Shown: positions 29,378 to 38,536 of the stretch, piece after piece
How the letters are laid out: each line of letters starts with the position of its first letter
Numbering within the stretch: position 1 is the stretch's first letter
Source: Vibrio tarriae
Lineage (GTDB): Bacteria; Pseudomonadota; Gammaproteobacteria; Enterobacterales; Vibrionaceae
Assembly: GCF_002216685.1 (NCBI RefSeq)
Contig: NZ_CP022353.1
Coordinates: 2,108,001 to 2,172,000 of the forward strand
DNA: 64,000 nucleotides
Direction: 5' to 3'
Notes under the pieces: model-generated
Database searches by the model: none
The model's input: the letters and a program-made list of their open reading frames with translations, nothing else
Told to the model about the DNA's origin: nothing
Position numbers and translations under genes: made by a program

Positions 29378-30193
29378 CTATTTTGCTGCTACACGGTCTT
29401 GATACAAACCGCGCTTGTAAGACCAAACCATCATCAAAATACCGATGATCACCATAGGTAACGAGAGGATTTGCCCCATTGAAATGAAGCCACCAAACAG
29501 ACCCAACTGAGCATCTGGCTCACGGACGTATTCCACAAGGAAGCGGAATGTACCGTATCCAGCTAAAAACAGTCCGGATACGCTGCCTAGCGGACGAGGT
29601 TTACCAATAAACCAATTGAGAATAAAGAATAGAACCACGCCTTCTAAGGCGAATTCATAAAGCTGTGAAGGATGACGCGGCAGTGGGCCACCATTAGGGA
29701 ATACAAAAGCCCAAGGCACATCCGTTACTCGTCCCCAAAGTTCACTATTCATAAAGTTACCGATACGTCCCATCCCCAAACCGAATGGCACCAAGGGGGC
29801 AACAAAATCGGCCACACCAAAGAAGGTGCGTTGGTTTTTACGCGCATACCAGAACATGGCGGTGATCACACCCAATAAGCCGCCATGGAAGGACATACCG
29901 CCAGTCCAAACTTTGAATAAATAAAGAGGGTCAGCGAGGAACAGTTCAAAATTGTAGAAGATCACATAACCAACTCGGCCACCGATCACTACACCTAAAA
30001 AGCCGGCGAATAACAAGTCAGAGACTTGCTCACGCGTCCAACCACTGCCCGCGCGATCCGCTCGGCGATTGGCCAACCACATAGCAAAAAGGAAACCCAC
30101 CAAATACATCAAGCCATACCAGCGCACCGCTAGAGGGCCGATCGAAAACAATACGGGGTCAATATTGGGAAACTGCAGATAACCCTGAGGCAT
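29378..30193 (-). CDS. lgt: Prolipoprotein diacylglyceryl transferase Lgt
   Basis: Inner-membrane enzyme that transfers diacylglycerol from phosphatidylglycerol to the lipobox Cys of prolipoproteins, the first lipoprotein maturation step. The 271-residue protein has seven hydrophobic segments, the signature [18 protein letters not shown] near 140, FHGGLLG near 102 with the essential His, and HPSQLYE. It is cotranscribed with thyA. Its partner LspA is in the same window. Confidence 0.96.
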   Translation of the reverse strand: MPQGYLQFPNIDPVLFSIGPLAVRWYGLMYLVGFLFAMWLANRRADRAGSGWTREQVSDLLFAGFLGVVIGGRVGYVIFYNFELFLADPLYLFKVWTGGMSFHGGLLGVITAMFWYARKNQRTFFGVADFVAPLVPFGLGMGRIGNFMNSELWGRVTDVPWAFVFPNGGPLPRHPSQLYEFALEGVVLFFILNWFIGKPRPLGSVSGLFLAGYGTFRFLVEYVREPDAQLGLFGGFISMGQILSLPMVIIGILMMVWSYKRGLYQDRVAAK

Positions 30194-30221
30194 AACAAAC
30201 CTTCTCTATAAACAATGAGTA

Positions 30222-31016
30222 TTACTGGAACAACATGGTCACAGCGACGCACATTAAAAAAATGGCAAAGAATCGCTTAAGCCTTGCTGTTGGCATTTGG
30301 GTGGCAAGTTTAGCGCCAATTCGCGTGGTAAGCATCGATGTTGTAGCAATCGCTAACAATGCAGGTAAATAAACATAACCAAGGCTGTATTGTGGCAAGT
30401 TCTCCACTTGATAACCGTGCAAAATAAAACCAATCATGCCCGATATCGCAATCGCAAAACCACAGACCGATGAAGAACCTATCGCCTTTTTCATTTCAAT
30501 GCCATGTCGATTCAAAAAAGGCACCGATAAAGAACCGCCGCCAATACCGGCCAAACTTGAGATCACCCCAATTCCGGTACCGCACAAGGTGGTAATCCAT
30601 GCACTTGGCATTGGATGATTTTGTAATGCACGTATCGAACGGTACATCTGCACACTCAAACAGAGCACAATGACCCCGAACACTTTGGGTAAATATTGGC
30701 TTGGGATCCATTCTGCAACCACTGAGCCTAAAAACCCACCGACCACCACACCCGGCATTAACCATTTCACGACAAAAACATCGACATTACCCAGCTTTAG
30801 ATGGTTTAGTGCCGATGAGCCTGATGTGAGTATGATCGTCGCTAACGATGTGGCCAGCGCAAGCTGCATCACAATCTCGGTCGAGATGCCAGCATAAGGC
30901 AGTAAAAACAGTAGAGCGGGGACCACTAGTAAGCCGCCACCAATGCCCAATAAGCCAGCAAGCACACCCACCACTGCCCCTAACAGCAGCAGTATAGCTA
31001 AGAGTTCAATATTCAC
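30222..31016 (-). CDS. TSUP (TauE/SafE) family inner-membrane permease
   Basis: Predicted anion permease of 264 residues with about eight hydrophobic segments and the two glycine-rich family repeats, VGVLAGLLGIGGGLLVVPAL near residue 16 and GVISSLAGIGGGSLSVPFLN near 150. Members export or import sulfur compounds or organic anions; the substrate here is not visible. It starts with GTG at 31016 after AGGAACC, nine bases downstream of ptsP. E. coli lacks a gene in this position between ptsP and lgt, so it is a lineage-specific insertion into the operon. Confidence 0.85.
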   Translation of the reverse strand: MNIELLAILLLLGAVVGVLAGLLGIGGGLLVVPALLFLLPYAGISTEIVMQLALATSLATIILTSGSSALNHLKLGNVDVFVVKWLMPGVVVGGFLGSVVAEWIPSQYLPKVFGVIVLCLSVQMYRSIRALQNHPMPSAWITTLCGTGIGVISSLAGIGGGSLSVPFLNRHGIEMKKAIGSSSVCGFAIAISGMIGFILHGYQVENLPQYSLGYVYLPALLAIATTSMLTTRIGAKLATQMPTARLKRFFAIFLMCVAVTMLFQ

Positions 31017-31025
31017 ATTTGGTTC

Positions 31026-33272
31026 CTATTTTTTGCCTGCACGGACAAAACCTGCAAAACCGTGTTTTTCGATATAGGCGAGCATCATATTGTAGATTTC
31101 TCGTCCATAAGGTTGGGTTAATGCCTGCTCAGCGAGCTGGGTTAATTCCGCCAGTTCAGAGTGTCGCACCAGATATTTCACTTTAGCGACGTTAGACGTG
31201 TTCATACTTAAGGTGGTGTAGCCTAACCCTATCAACAGCAAAGCACCAATCGGATCTCCGGCTAACTCACCACAGACACACACGGGTATTTGATGGGTCG
31301 CACAAGTCTGTTGGATCTGCTTCAGTGCCATCACCACCGCAGGATGCATAGATTCATACACATCCGCCACACGCGCATTGTTACGATCCACGGCAAGCAG
31401 ATATTGGGTCAAATCGTTTGTACCGACAGAGACGAAATCAATTTTATCGGCAATCAGTGGCAGCAGATACAGCATCGAAGGTACTTCGAGCATGATCCCG
31501 ATTTGCGGCATCACCACGCGTGGATCTTGTTGCGAAACTTCTTGATAGGCTTGATAGATAAATTTCAGCGCATCATCCAGCTCTTTGGCACCGGAAATCA
31601 TCGGCAGCAAGATGGATAAATTCCCCGACTCCGCACTTGCTCTGAGCATGGCGCGCAGTTGGATAATAAAAATGTCAGGATGATCTAAGGTAAAACGGAT
31701 GCCACGCCAACCGAGAAATGGGTTGTCTTCTTCAATCGGCAAGTAAGGTAAAGGCTTATCACCACCGATATCGAGCGTACGCATAACAACACGTTGATGA
31801 GGGTAAGTGTTCAGCACATGCCGATATTGCTGAGTCTGCTCCTCTTCTGAGGGAAATCGGTGCTGCAGTAAGAAAGAGATTTCTGTGCGATACAACCCAA
31901 CGCCATCCACCCCTTGATTGACGGCAATACTGGTATCGGCACTCAAACCGGCATTCAGTAACAATTCGATTCGTGCGCCATCAAGAGTACATGCGGGCTC
32001 ACGAATCGCCTCATTGACCATGCGCGACAGCTCACGCTCTTCATTCGCTAAGGCACGATACTCATTCAGAATGGTTTTCGAAGGCGAAATGAATAACTTA
32101 CCGCTGTAGCCATCGACAATGCCTTTTTTGCCATTCAGATCGCGCAGGTTAATCGATACCCCCATCACCGCAGGAATGCCTAACGCGCGCGACAAAATAG
32201 CCGCATGGGAGTTGGCCGCGCCTTCAAGAGAGACGACAGCCAGCAGCTTATCTTTGGGCAGTGCGGCTAACACGCTCGCGGTCAGCTCTCGCACTACCAA
32301 GATAACCGGCTTATCGATTTTTGGCTGATTGGTTTCGGTATTGAGCAAGAAAAACAGTAAACGTTGTCCTAACTCACGAATGTCTTGCGCTCGCTCTCGC
32401 AGATAAACATCCGACATGCGCGCAAAACGGTTCGAATAACTTTCGACCACTTGGCGCAGCGCCCAATCGGCACGATCCCCTTTTTGGATCTGCGCTTTGA
32501 GATCTTTCCGCAACATAGGATCGTTCAATAAGTGAGTGAACAGATCAAAAATGGCTAACGCTTCTTTGTTGATATCCCCATCGAGCTTTTTACGCATCCG
32601 ACGAAAATCGGCCAGCGCACTCTCTACCGCCAAGGCAATGCGCTCTTGCTCAAAATCAGGATCCAGAGCTGAGGCGGGTAGCACTTCGGACAGATCTGGC
32701 TGGGTATCATCCCACCAAAACTCACCAATCGCGACCCCAGAAGAGGCGGCAACACCCGTAATGGCCTGCTGCTTTTTGGATAAACGCCAGTGACCTTGCG
32801 TTTGAGCATGCGCCACCAGCACCGCGAGCTGCGCTGCAAGGGTAACTAAAAAGGAGACTTCCATCTCGCTAAATAAACGGGGAGATTTTTGCTGCACCAC
32901 CAGCACACCAAGCACCTGTTTGCGATAGATGATCGGTGTACCGAGGAAGGAGTGATAAACCTCTTCACCCAACTGCTTAAAATATTTAAAGCTCGGATGT
33001 TTTGAGGCTTCGGCTAAGTTAATCGGTTCGGCAGAACGTTTAACCAACCCGACCAAGCCTTCATCAAAATCAATATGGATCTTATCGCCCTTGAACTTCA
33101 GACCTTGTGTGGCCATCAATTCCAGACGGTGCATCTCTTCATTCGCTAAATAGACAGTACAACACTCTGTGCTCATCGCCTCACAGGTCTGCTTTACAAA
33201 AATATCCAACGCCTGATAGACGTCTTCGACTTTTGAAACTTGTTCTACTATATCCCTTAGCTGAGAAAGCAT
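31026..33272 (-). CDS. ptsP: Phosphoenolpyruvate-protein phosphotransferase PtsP (enzyme I-Ntr)
   Basis: First enzyme of the nitrogen phosphotransferase system, which phosphorylates NPr and then EIIA-Ntr. The 748-residue protein has an N-terminal GAF domain (about 1-150), then the PEP-utiliser domains with the phospho-His motif EGAANSHAAILSRALG near residue 355, and the PEP-binding barrel with GVGLYRTEISFLL and FVSVGTNDLTQYLLAVDR. The His and the PEP-binding cysteine region (VCVCGELAGDP) are intact. AGAGG precedes the ATG. It begins two bases after rppH, indicating translational coupling as in E. coli. Confidence 0.96.
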   Translation of the reverse strand: MLSQLRDIVEQVSKVEDVYQALDIFVKQTCEAMSTECCTVYLANEEMHRLELMATQGLKFKGDKIHIDFDEGLVGLVKRSAEPINLAEASKHPSFKYFKQLGEEVYHSFLGTPIIYRKQVLGVLVVQQKSPRLFSEMEVSFLVTLAAQLAVLVAHAQTQGHWRLSKKQQAITGVAASSGVAIGEFWWDDTQPDLSEVLPASALDPDFEQERIALAVESALADFRRMRKKLDGDINKEALAIFDLFTHLLNDPMLRKDLKAQIQKGDRADWALRQVVESYSNRFARMSDVYLRERAQDIRELGQRLLFFLLNTETNQPKIDKPVILVVRELTASVLAALPKDKLLAVVSLEGAANSHAAILSRALGIPAVMGVSINLRDLNGKKGIVDGYSGKLFISPSKTILNEYRALANEERELSRMVNEAIREPACTLDGARIELLLNAGLSADTSIAVNQGVDGVGLYRTEISFLLQHRFPSEEEQTQQYRHVLNTYPHQRVVMRTLDIGGDKPLPYLPIEEDNPFLGWRGIRFTLDHPDIFIIQLRAMLRASAESGNLSILLPMISGAKELDDALKFIYQAYQEVSQQDPRVVMPQIGIMLEVPSMLYLLPLIADKIDFVSVGTNDLTQYLLAVDRNNARVADVYESMHPAVVMALKQIQQTCATHQIPVCVCGELAGDPIGALLLIGLGYTTLSMNTSNVAKVKYLVRHSELAELTQLAEQALTQPYGREIYNMMLAYIEKHGFAGFVRAGKK

Positions 33273-33274
33273 GC

Positions 33275-33793
33275 TTAACCTCTGTGAGTGTTGCGTTTGC
33301 CCTTCACTTTCCGTTCTTTAAATGGCATCGCTAATGAGGCGAACTCTTTCATTGCGCGGCGATAAACATCACGCTTAAACGACACCACTTGCCTAACCGG
33401 ATACCAGTAGCTTACCCAGCGCCAACCATCAAACTCAGGAGAACTGCCGCGTTGCATGTTGATTTTCGACTCATCACATTCCAAACGCAGCAAGAACCAT
33501 TTCTGTTTTTGTCCGATACAGACAGGTTGAGAATCCCAACGTACCAAACGCTTTGGTAACTTATAACGCAGCCAATGACGACTGGTTGCAATCACTTTGA
33601 CGTCTTTTTTGGTTAACCCAACCTCTTCGTATAGCTCACGGAACATGGCTTGCTCTGGAGATTCTCCATCATCGATTCCCCCCTGAGGGAACTGCCATGA
33701 ATGTTGCCCGTATCGTTTCGCCCAGAAAACCTGACCATGGTTGTTACAAATCACAATCCCGACATTTAGCCGGTAACCATCGCCATCGATCAC
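33275..33793 (-). CDS. rppH: RNA pyrophosphohydrolase RppH
   Basis: Nudix enzyme that converts 5'-triphosphate or capped mRNA ends to monophosphate and so triggers RNase E decay. The Nudix box [20 protein letters not shown] is complete at residues about 37-56, and the family blocks [29 protein letters not shown] and [15 protein letters not shown] are present. I chose GTG at 33793 ([11 protein letters not shown] follows) with AGAGG seven bases upstream, giving 172 residues. The longer open frame to 33856 adds non-family residues. It is the first gene of rppH-ptsP-TSUP-lgt-thyA. Confidence 0.95.
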   Translation of the reverse strand: MIDGDGYRLNVGIVICNNHGQVFWAKRYGQHSWQFPQGGIDDGESPEQAMFRELYEEVGLTKKDVKVIATSRHWLRYKLPKRLVRWDSQPVCIGQKQKWFLLRLECDESKINMQRGSSPEFDGWRWVSYWYPVRQVVSFKRDVYRRAMKEFASLAMPFKERKVKGKRNTHRG

Positions 33794-34423
33794 TGGCAAA
33801 CCTCTAGTAAATTCTTTAATTGCGTTGATTTTTCCACATATCCCCAAGCGGAGCAAACTTACTATTGTGATTAGCCCGATATTTATTAGTAAATGGGATA
33901 AAAAAGGATAAGTTCTGTGCCAGATCTAAGTTATCAACAATTTTATGAGACATACCGCGCATTTATTCACGTTTTCTGTGAATAACCGTGTGAAGAAACT
34001 TGGGGGCTGTGTAAAAAAAGGCATTTATCAACAATGACCAATCTAACAACCAGAAAGAAAAACAACAAAAAATAACTGAAAAACAAAAGGTTAAATCAAA
34101 TCATTCCATAATCAAAAACTTAACCTATCAGACCACATGAAGATCCTCACCAGAAGGTTAAAGATCCATCAATTCGTCATCCTTACACCTTTGCGGGTGC
34201 TCAATCGTCGAGAGAAGCATCAATCCAATCTCAGTAGGCCCTCTCTGGGTACTGTTTATTGATCCATACCTTAGCCGACTCTCAAGCCAACAAAATAAAG
34301 CTGTGGATAACCCCATCAATAGACCTCTTAATCTCATTTCAAGCATCAAAAATCGTTCATCCATGGCAAGCGCAAGCAAAATCAGTACAATCACCACTGT
34401 GATTATCCAAACCGAAAGCCTTT
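33794..34423. other. DnaA-box cluster with IHF site between rppH and mutH (DARS2-like)
   Basis: A 630-bp gap without a plausible gene. DnaA boxes with no mismatch to TTATNCACA lie at 33977-33985 (minus, TTATTCACA) and 34302-34310 (minus, TTATCCACA). One-mismatch boxes lie at 33830-33838, 33931-33939, 33963-33971 and 34025-34033 (plus), 34008-34016 (minus) and 34403-34411 (plus, TTATCCAAA). A perfect IHF consensus, AATCAAAAACTTA, is at 34110-34122. In E. coli the DnaA-reactivating sequence DARS2, which needs DnaA boxes plus IHF and Fis, maps next to mutH. I infer an equivalent element. An rppH promoter must also lie here. Confidence 0.62.
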
Positions 34424-35089
34424 ATGAAACCAGCACCGACGACTCAACAAGAATTACTCACGCGAGCCCAACAAATTGCAGGGCTGAGTTTTGCTGAACT
34501 CGCCGATGAAGCAGGCATGACCGTACCGCCAGATCTGCGTAAAGACAAAGGCTGGGTAGGCCAGTTACTGGAATGGCACTTAGGGGCGACAGCAGGCAGT
34601 CGTCCACAACAAGATTTTGAACATCTCGGGATTGAATTAAAGAGCATTCCCATCAGTTACACCGGCAAACCGTTGGAGACCACTTTCGTTTGCGTCGCCC
34701 CACTCACTGGGGTTCATGGCTTAACTTGGGAGCAAAGCCATGTGCGCAATAAGCTCTCTAAGGTGCTCTGGATCCCGGTACAAGGTGAGCGCGAGATCCC
34801 GCTCGCAGAGCGCTGTGTGGGCTCTCCTTTGCTGTGGAGCCCTTCTCCCGAAGAAGAAGCGCAGCTCAAAGCGGACTGGGAAGAGCTAATGGAATGGATT
34901 GTGCTGGGTAAGGTGGCACAAATTACTGCTAAACACGGTGAAGTGCTGCAACTGCGCCCTAAAGCCGCCAACGGTCGAGCGCTCACTGAAGCCTATGGGG
35001 CCAACGGACGCCCAATCAAAACTCTGCCACGTGGCTTTTATCTGCGTACCCAATTTACTGCGCAAATTCTGCAGCGCTATTACGCCTAG
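34424..35089 (+). CDS. mutH: Methyl-directed mismatch repair endonuclease MutH
   Basis: Nicks the unmethylated strand at hemimethylated GATC sites after MutS-MutL recognition of a mismatch. The 221-residue protein shows the catalytic D-ExK arrangement in [15 protein letters not shown], preceded by [14 protein letters not shown], and the C-terminal [14 protein letters not shown] typical of MutH. The presence of MutH implies Dam methylation in this organism. The ATG at 34424 has only a weak ribosome site. It is divergent from rppH. Confidence 0.96.
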   Translation: MKPAPTTQQELLTRAQQIAGLSFAELADEAGMTVPPDLRKDKGWVGQLLEWHLGATAGSRPQQDFEHLGIELKSIPISYTGKPLETTFVCVAPLTGVHGLTWEQSHVRNKLSKVLWIPVQGEREIPLAERCVGSPLLWSPSPEEEAQLKADWEELMEWIVLGKVAQITAKHGEVLQLRPKAANGRALTEAYGANGRPIKTLPRGFYLRTQFTAQILQRYYA

Positions 35090-35301
35090 TTGTTGTCGCG
35101 ACGATCTTTTTGTTTTCGCAGTGTCGTGACTCGCTTATAGTGAAAAAACAGTCTCTCTCATGACTCGGTTCCTTTTGTGGAGACAGTGTAAACCTCTGTG
35201 ATTTTTCTTATCCCGAATGTAACGAAGTCACCGCCACTAGGCTTCAACTTCCAAGAAAAGGGAATATCATTCGTTCTTTGGCTCTAAGACAAGGAAGTGT
35301 T

Positions 35302-36336
35302 ATGCAATATACCAAGCTGCCTCATTCCAGCCTCGAAATCAGCAAGATCTGTTTAGGTACCATGACTTTTGGTGAACAGAATTCGCAAGCTGATGCCTTT
35401 CAACAGCTCGATTATGCTCTCGAGCGTGGAGTGAATTTTATCGATACGGCGGAGATGTATCCGGTTCCGCCAACGGCACAAACACAAGGTAAAACCGAAG
35501 AGTTTATTGGCAATTGGCTGACTAAATCCGGTAAGCGAGAAAAAATCGTGCTCGCCACCAAAGTCGCAGGTCCACGCAATCTGCCTTACATTCGCGACAA
35601 AATGGCGCTCGATCATCGCAATATCCATCAAGCGGTCGATGATAGCCTACGTCGTCTGCAAACGGATTATATCGACCTGTATCAACTTCACTGGCCGCAG
35701 CGCCAAACCAATACTTTCGGTCAGCTCAACTACCCTTATCCAGACAAACAAGAAGAAGTAACGCTGATTGAAACACTGGAAGCGCTCAATGATTTGGTGC
35801 GCTTGGGTAAAGTGCGTTATATCGGTGTCTCCAACGAAACGCCGTGGGGAGTGATGAGCTACCTGCGTCTTGCAGAAAAACATGAACTGCCAAGAATTGT
35901 CTCGATCCAGAACCCTTATAATCTGCTCAACCGCAGTTTTGAGGTAGGACTTGCCGAAATAAGTCATCTGGAGGGCGTTAAGCTACTCGCTTACTCGCCA
36001 CTCGCCTTTGGTGCTTTAAGTGGTAAATATCTCAATGGCGCTCGTCCTGCGGGTGCGCGTTGCACGCTGCATCAACGCTTCTCACGCTACTTTACAGAAC
36101 AAGGCATCCTTGCAACAGAAGCTTATATCGCATTAGCCCAGCAATTTGGGCTCGATCCTGCGCAAATGGCACTGGCGTTTGTTAATCAGCGCCCATTTGT
36201 GGCCTCGAATATTATCGGAGCCACAACGATGGAGCAGTTAAAATCGAATTTGGATAGTTTGGATATTTCATTAAATGCAGAACTTCTGCAAAAAATTCAG
36301 GAGATTGGAACTACTTATTCCAATCCCTGTCCTTAG
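35302..36336 (+). CDS. tas: Aldo/keto reductase Tas
   Basis: NADPH-dependent oxidoreductase of 344 residues with the AKR TIM-barrel motifs: GTMTFGEQNSQADAFQQLDY, FIDTAEMYPVPP (catalytic Asp/Tyr), TKVAGP (Lys) and LYQLHWPQR (His), plus the C-terminal cofactor part IIGATTMEQLKSNLD. It matches E. coli Tas (346 residues), also found next to mutH, whose physiological substrate is unknown. I chose the ATG at 35302 after AAGGAAGTG; an upstream in-frame TTG at 35278 would add eight residues not found in the family. Confidence 0.9.
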   Translation: MQYTKLPHSSLEISKICLGTMTFGEQNSQADAFQQLDYALERGVNFIDTAEMYPVPPTAQTQGKTEEFIGNWLTKSGKREKIVLATKVAGPRNLPYIRDKMALDHRNIHQAVDDSLRRLQTDYIDLYQLHWPQRQTNTFGQLNYPYPDKQEEVTLIETLEALNDLVRLGKVRYIGVSNETPWGVMSYLRLAEKHELPRIVSIQNPYNLLNRSFEVGLAEISHLEGVKLLAYSPLAFGALSGKYLNGARPAGARCTLHQRFSRYFTEQGILATEAYIALAQQFGLDPAQMALAFVNQRPFVASNIIGATTMEQLKSNLDSLDISLNAELLQKIQEIGTTYSNPCP

Positions 36337-36343
36337 TGATGTG

Positions 36344-36367
36344 GGGGCTGGTGCACAGACCAGCCCC
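36344..36367. terminator. Stem-loop between convergent tas and the DUF1127-like gene
   Basis: GGGGCTGGT and ACCAGCCCC form a perfect 9-bp stem around GCACAG, seven bases after the tas stop codon and seven before the end of the facing gene. T-runs are short, so it is a probable but not textbook bidirectional terminator. Confidence 0.6.
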
Positions 36368-36373
36368 TTAGCA

Positions 36374-36625
36374 TTACGTCGGTATTCGCGCAGCTAACAC
36401 TCGGCGAATATGTCTCACACGGCGTTCCGCGACAACAGCATCCGGCAAACTCAAGCCGATTGGACGACCATCCGTTTCCAAGCCAATATCACACAACAAA
36501 TGCGGATTATTCCAAGGTAGATGATAACTACTTCTGCGCACTTTACGCTTCCACACTCGCTCCTCACGGCGCAACTCAGCACGAACCAGTAACACAGCTA
36601 ATTGTAAGTAAATAGATTGACGCAT
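36374..36625 (-). CDS. Small basic protein, DUF1127 (YjiS)-like
   Basis: Predicted 83-residue, strongly basic protein (runs such as RREERVWKRKVRR). Its C-terminal half contains NPHLLCDIGLETDGRPI, resembling the L-x-DIGL motif of DUF1127/YjiS-like proteins. In other bacteria short DUF1127 proteins have been linked to RNA metabolism and phosphate stress, but I cannot assign a role here. I chose the ATG at 36625 with GGAG upstream; the open frame to 36688 has a poor start. A 38-residue open frame with a strong ribosome site lies about 110 bases upstream on the same strand. Confidence 0.65.
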   Translation of the reverse strand: MRQSIYLQLAVLLVRAELRREERVWKRKVRRSSYHLPWNNPHLLCDIGLETDGRPIGLSLPDAVVAERRVRHIRRVLAARIPT

Positions 36626-36738
36626 GATATTTTCTCCAGTGGTTTTGCTGGGGAAAATGACGATCGAAAGGGAAAAGTCAGAAGACACTCCTACTCAGCT
36701 GCCATTTTCCGCAGCCTAATAAGAGGTTACGGATTAAT

Positions 36739-36855
36739 TCAGTGATCTTTGCTCAAATCATTGCCCATTGCGCGCACGGGAAAATCTCGGTGTGCGGTTT
36801 GGGTTGAATCAAGATCAGAAGCGCAAAGCAATGATGCAGATACGAAATGTGCCAT
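36739..36855 (-). CDS. Putative 38-residue small protein
   Basis: Open frame starting at ATG 36855 and ending TGA 36739, preceded by TTGGAGG six bases before the ATG, one of the best ribosome sites in the window. The product starts MAHFVSASLLCASDLDSTQ and ends GNDLSKDH. It has a mildly hydrophobic N-terminus but no convincing signal peptide, and I do not recognise a family. It lies upstream of the DUF1127-like gene in the same orientation, so it may be a small protein or a translated leader. Confidence 0.45.
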   Translation of the reverse strand: MAHFVSASLLCASDLDSTQTAHRDFPVRAMGNDLSKDH

Positions 36856-37201
36856 GATGCGCCTCCAAGCAAAGTCAATTAATCCAAAAGAAAGGTGATA
36901 TGAGTAAGTGAAACTTACGGTTAAATTCTAAACAACTCAGGTAACAATATTCAACATTTTATTACACATGCTCGAAAAAACAGCGTTTTTCGCTAAGTCA
37001 GAGTTTTTATCGCGTTTATGAATAACATATTCAGCCAAGGAATAAACACAAGGCGCTATATGCATCCAAACATTGATCCTCGAAATAAGCCATAGTACTG
37101 AAATCAGCCGCAGAAAGACGATCAAAAATCAGTCTTTACTACAAAAAATTCAGCCACTTAACCAAGTGGCTGAACATGAGTACAAGGTAAATCAGCAAAA
37201 C
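36856..37201. other. Intergenic region downstream of vpsR
   Basis: A+T-rich 346-bp stretch between the end of vpsR and the 38-residue frame. It contains a perfect 15-bp palindrome, GTAAGT-GAA-ACTTAC (36904-36918), about 50 bases upstream of the small frame, which may be an operator or hairpin. A short imperfect stem-loop (CAGCCACTTAACCAAGTGGCTG, arms CAGCCACTT and AAGTGGCTG, near 37151-37172) lies after vpsR and is a probable terminator although T-poor. Confidence 0.4.
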
Positions 37202-38536
37202 TTAGAAGTTTTCATCGGTGATCAAGTTGTGTTTATTCAGTAAGCGATACATGGTTGCACGCGATACTCCCAGCTCTTTGGCTGCCGTTGAAACTTGCCC
37301 AGAGTGCGACTCCAACACCAGCAGCAGTGCATCACGCTCGGAGCGTTCCCGAATGCTTTTCAGGCTGCGGCGGCCATCGCTGCGCTTGGGAAGATCGAGC
37401 TGAGATTCATCCAGCACCACAGTATCTGACATTAATACCACACGCTTGATCTGGTTCATCAGCTCACGCACATTACCCGGCCAATGGTAGCGAGTTAACC
37501 CACGTACGGCATCTTCGGAGAAGCTGCGCGCCTGGGCGTTGTACTCTTTGGAGTATTCTTGCAGAAAGTGTTTAGCCAGTAGCACGATATCCGATGCGCG
37601 CTCTTTCAGGCTAGGTACATTAATCCGCAATACGTTGATGTAGTGGTACAACTCTTCGTTAAAATCACCATCGATCAGTGCTTTTTCTATGTCTGACGAG
37701 TTGGCGGCCAAAATACGCACATCCACCGTACGAACCCCTTGGCGTGTCTCAACAGTCCCTTCTTGTAAGAAACGCAGTAGGTTCAGTTGTTGGCTTTTGG
37801 GCAAGGTCAAAATATCGTTTAGCAGTAGTGTGCCGCCATCCGCTTGCAGCAAAAAGGGTTGTTGGTCTTCCTCGGTTTCACCAAGGCCAAACAGTTCGCT
37901 TTCAAGGCGTTTTTCTGACATAGCCCGACAATTGACCGAGATGAACGGCTTTTGCGCGCGCGATGATGTTTTGTGAATCGCCTTCGCTACCGTTTCTTTC
38001 CCGGTTCCGCTTTCGCCATAGATCAAAATACTGACATCGGTAGGACCAATGCGTTTGATCTGGTCGCGCAAGCGCTTCATAGGCATGGATTCCCCTATCA
38101 AGCCCATGTTGCCGGCCGAACCAAAATGTGGCCAAACTTTCTTTTCCAACTTCAGCATACCAAGTTGGTGACCAATGGTGCTCAACAACTGAGCATCAGG
38201 GATCGGCGCGGTAAAAAAATCGATACAGAAGTTTACGATAAATTGGCAAATGGTATCTGAACTGAGCTGCGCTTCGCGAATGAATGCCAGCCAACGGACT
38301 TGCTTATGGCTACTCACCAAATTCGCAATCCCGTTAAGGCTAAATTCATCATGGCTTAAATCCACAATACCAATACATGGCCCAGTCTCGACAAATAACG
38401 CGTCCGCTTTGCGCAAATCTGCTACTTGAGTACAGCGCCAACCCACTTTTTCCAACACAGCCAGCCAGGGTTCATAGGTACCTCCCACCACAACAAGAGA
38501 GCCAGGTACTGAATCCATACGGAATTGAGTGCTCAT
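37202..38536 (-). CDS. vpsR: Biofilm master regulator VpsR (NtrC-like)
   Basis: Activator of Vibrio polysaccharide (vps) genes that responds to c-di-GMP. The 444-residue protein has an atypical receiver domain (about 1-130) with Asp59 in GIVDLS, an AAA+ domain (about 145-375) with Walker A YGESGTGKETVAK, and a Fis-type HTH at the C-terminus (VSTAAKELGVSRATMYRLL). The GAFTGA sigma-54 contact loop is absent (ELFGLGETEEDQQPFLLQ instead), and the Walker B is LLLNDI rather than the usual LFLDEI. Both agree with VpsR working with sigma-70 polymerase. It is monocistronic. PilZ and GGDEF-EAL genes for the same signal are nearby. Confidence 0.96.
   Translation of the reverse strand: MSTQFRMDSVPGSLVVVGGTYEPWLAVLEKVGWRCTQVADLRKADALFVETGPCIGIVDLSHDEFSLNGIANLVSSHKQVRWLAFIREAQLSSDTICQFIVNFCIDFFTAPIPDAQLLSTIGHQLGMLKLEKKVWPHFGSAGNMGLIGESMPMKRLRDQIKRIGPTDVSILIYGESGTGKETVAKAIHKTSSRAQKPFISVNCRAMSEKRLESELFGLGETEEDQQPFLLQADGGTLLLNDILTLPKSQQLNLLRFLQEGTVETRQGVRTVDVRILAANSSDIEKALIDGDFNEELYHYINVLRINVPSLKERASDIVLLAKHFLQEYSKEYNAQARSFSEDAVRGLTRYHWPGNVRELMNQIKRVVLMSDTVVLDESQLDLPKRSDGRRSLKSIRERSERDALLLVLESHSGQVSTAAKELGVSRATMYRLLNKHNLITDENF

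Noticed and set aside
34158..34397. 79-codon minus-strand frame between rppH and mutH
   Set aside because: No ribosome site, no recognisable family, and it covers the DnaA box at 34302; chance open frame in an intergenic region.
36937..37125. 62-codon minus-strand frame downstream of vpsR
   Set aside because: Starts without a ribosome site, composition is typical of random A+T-rich sequence and no motif is recognisable.
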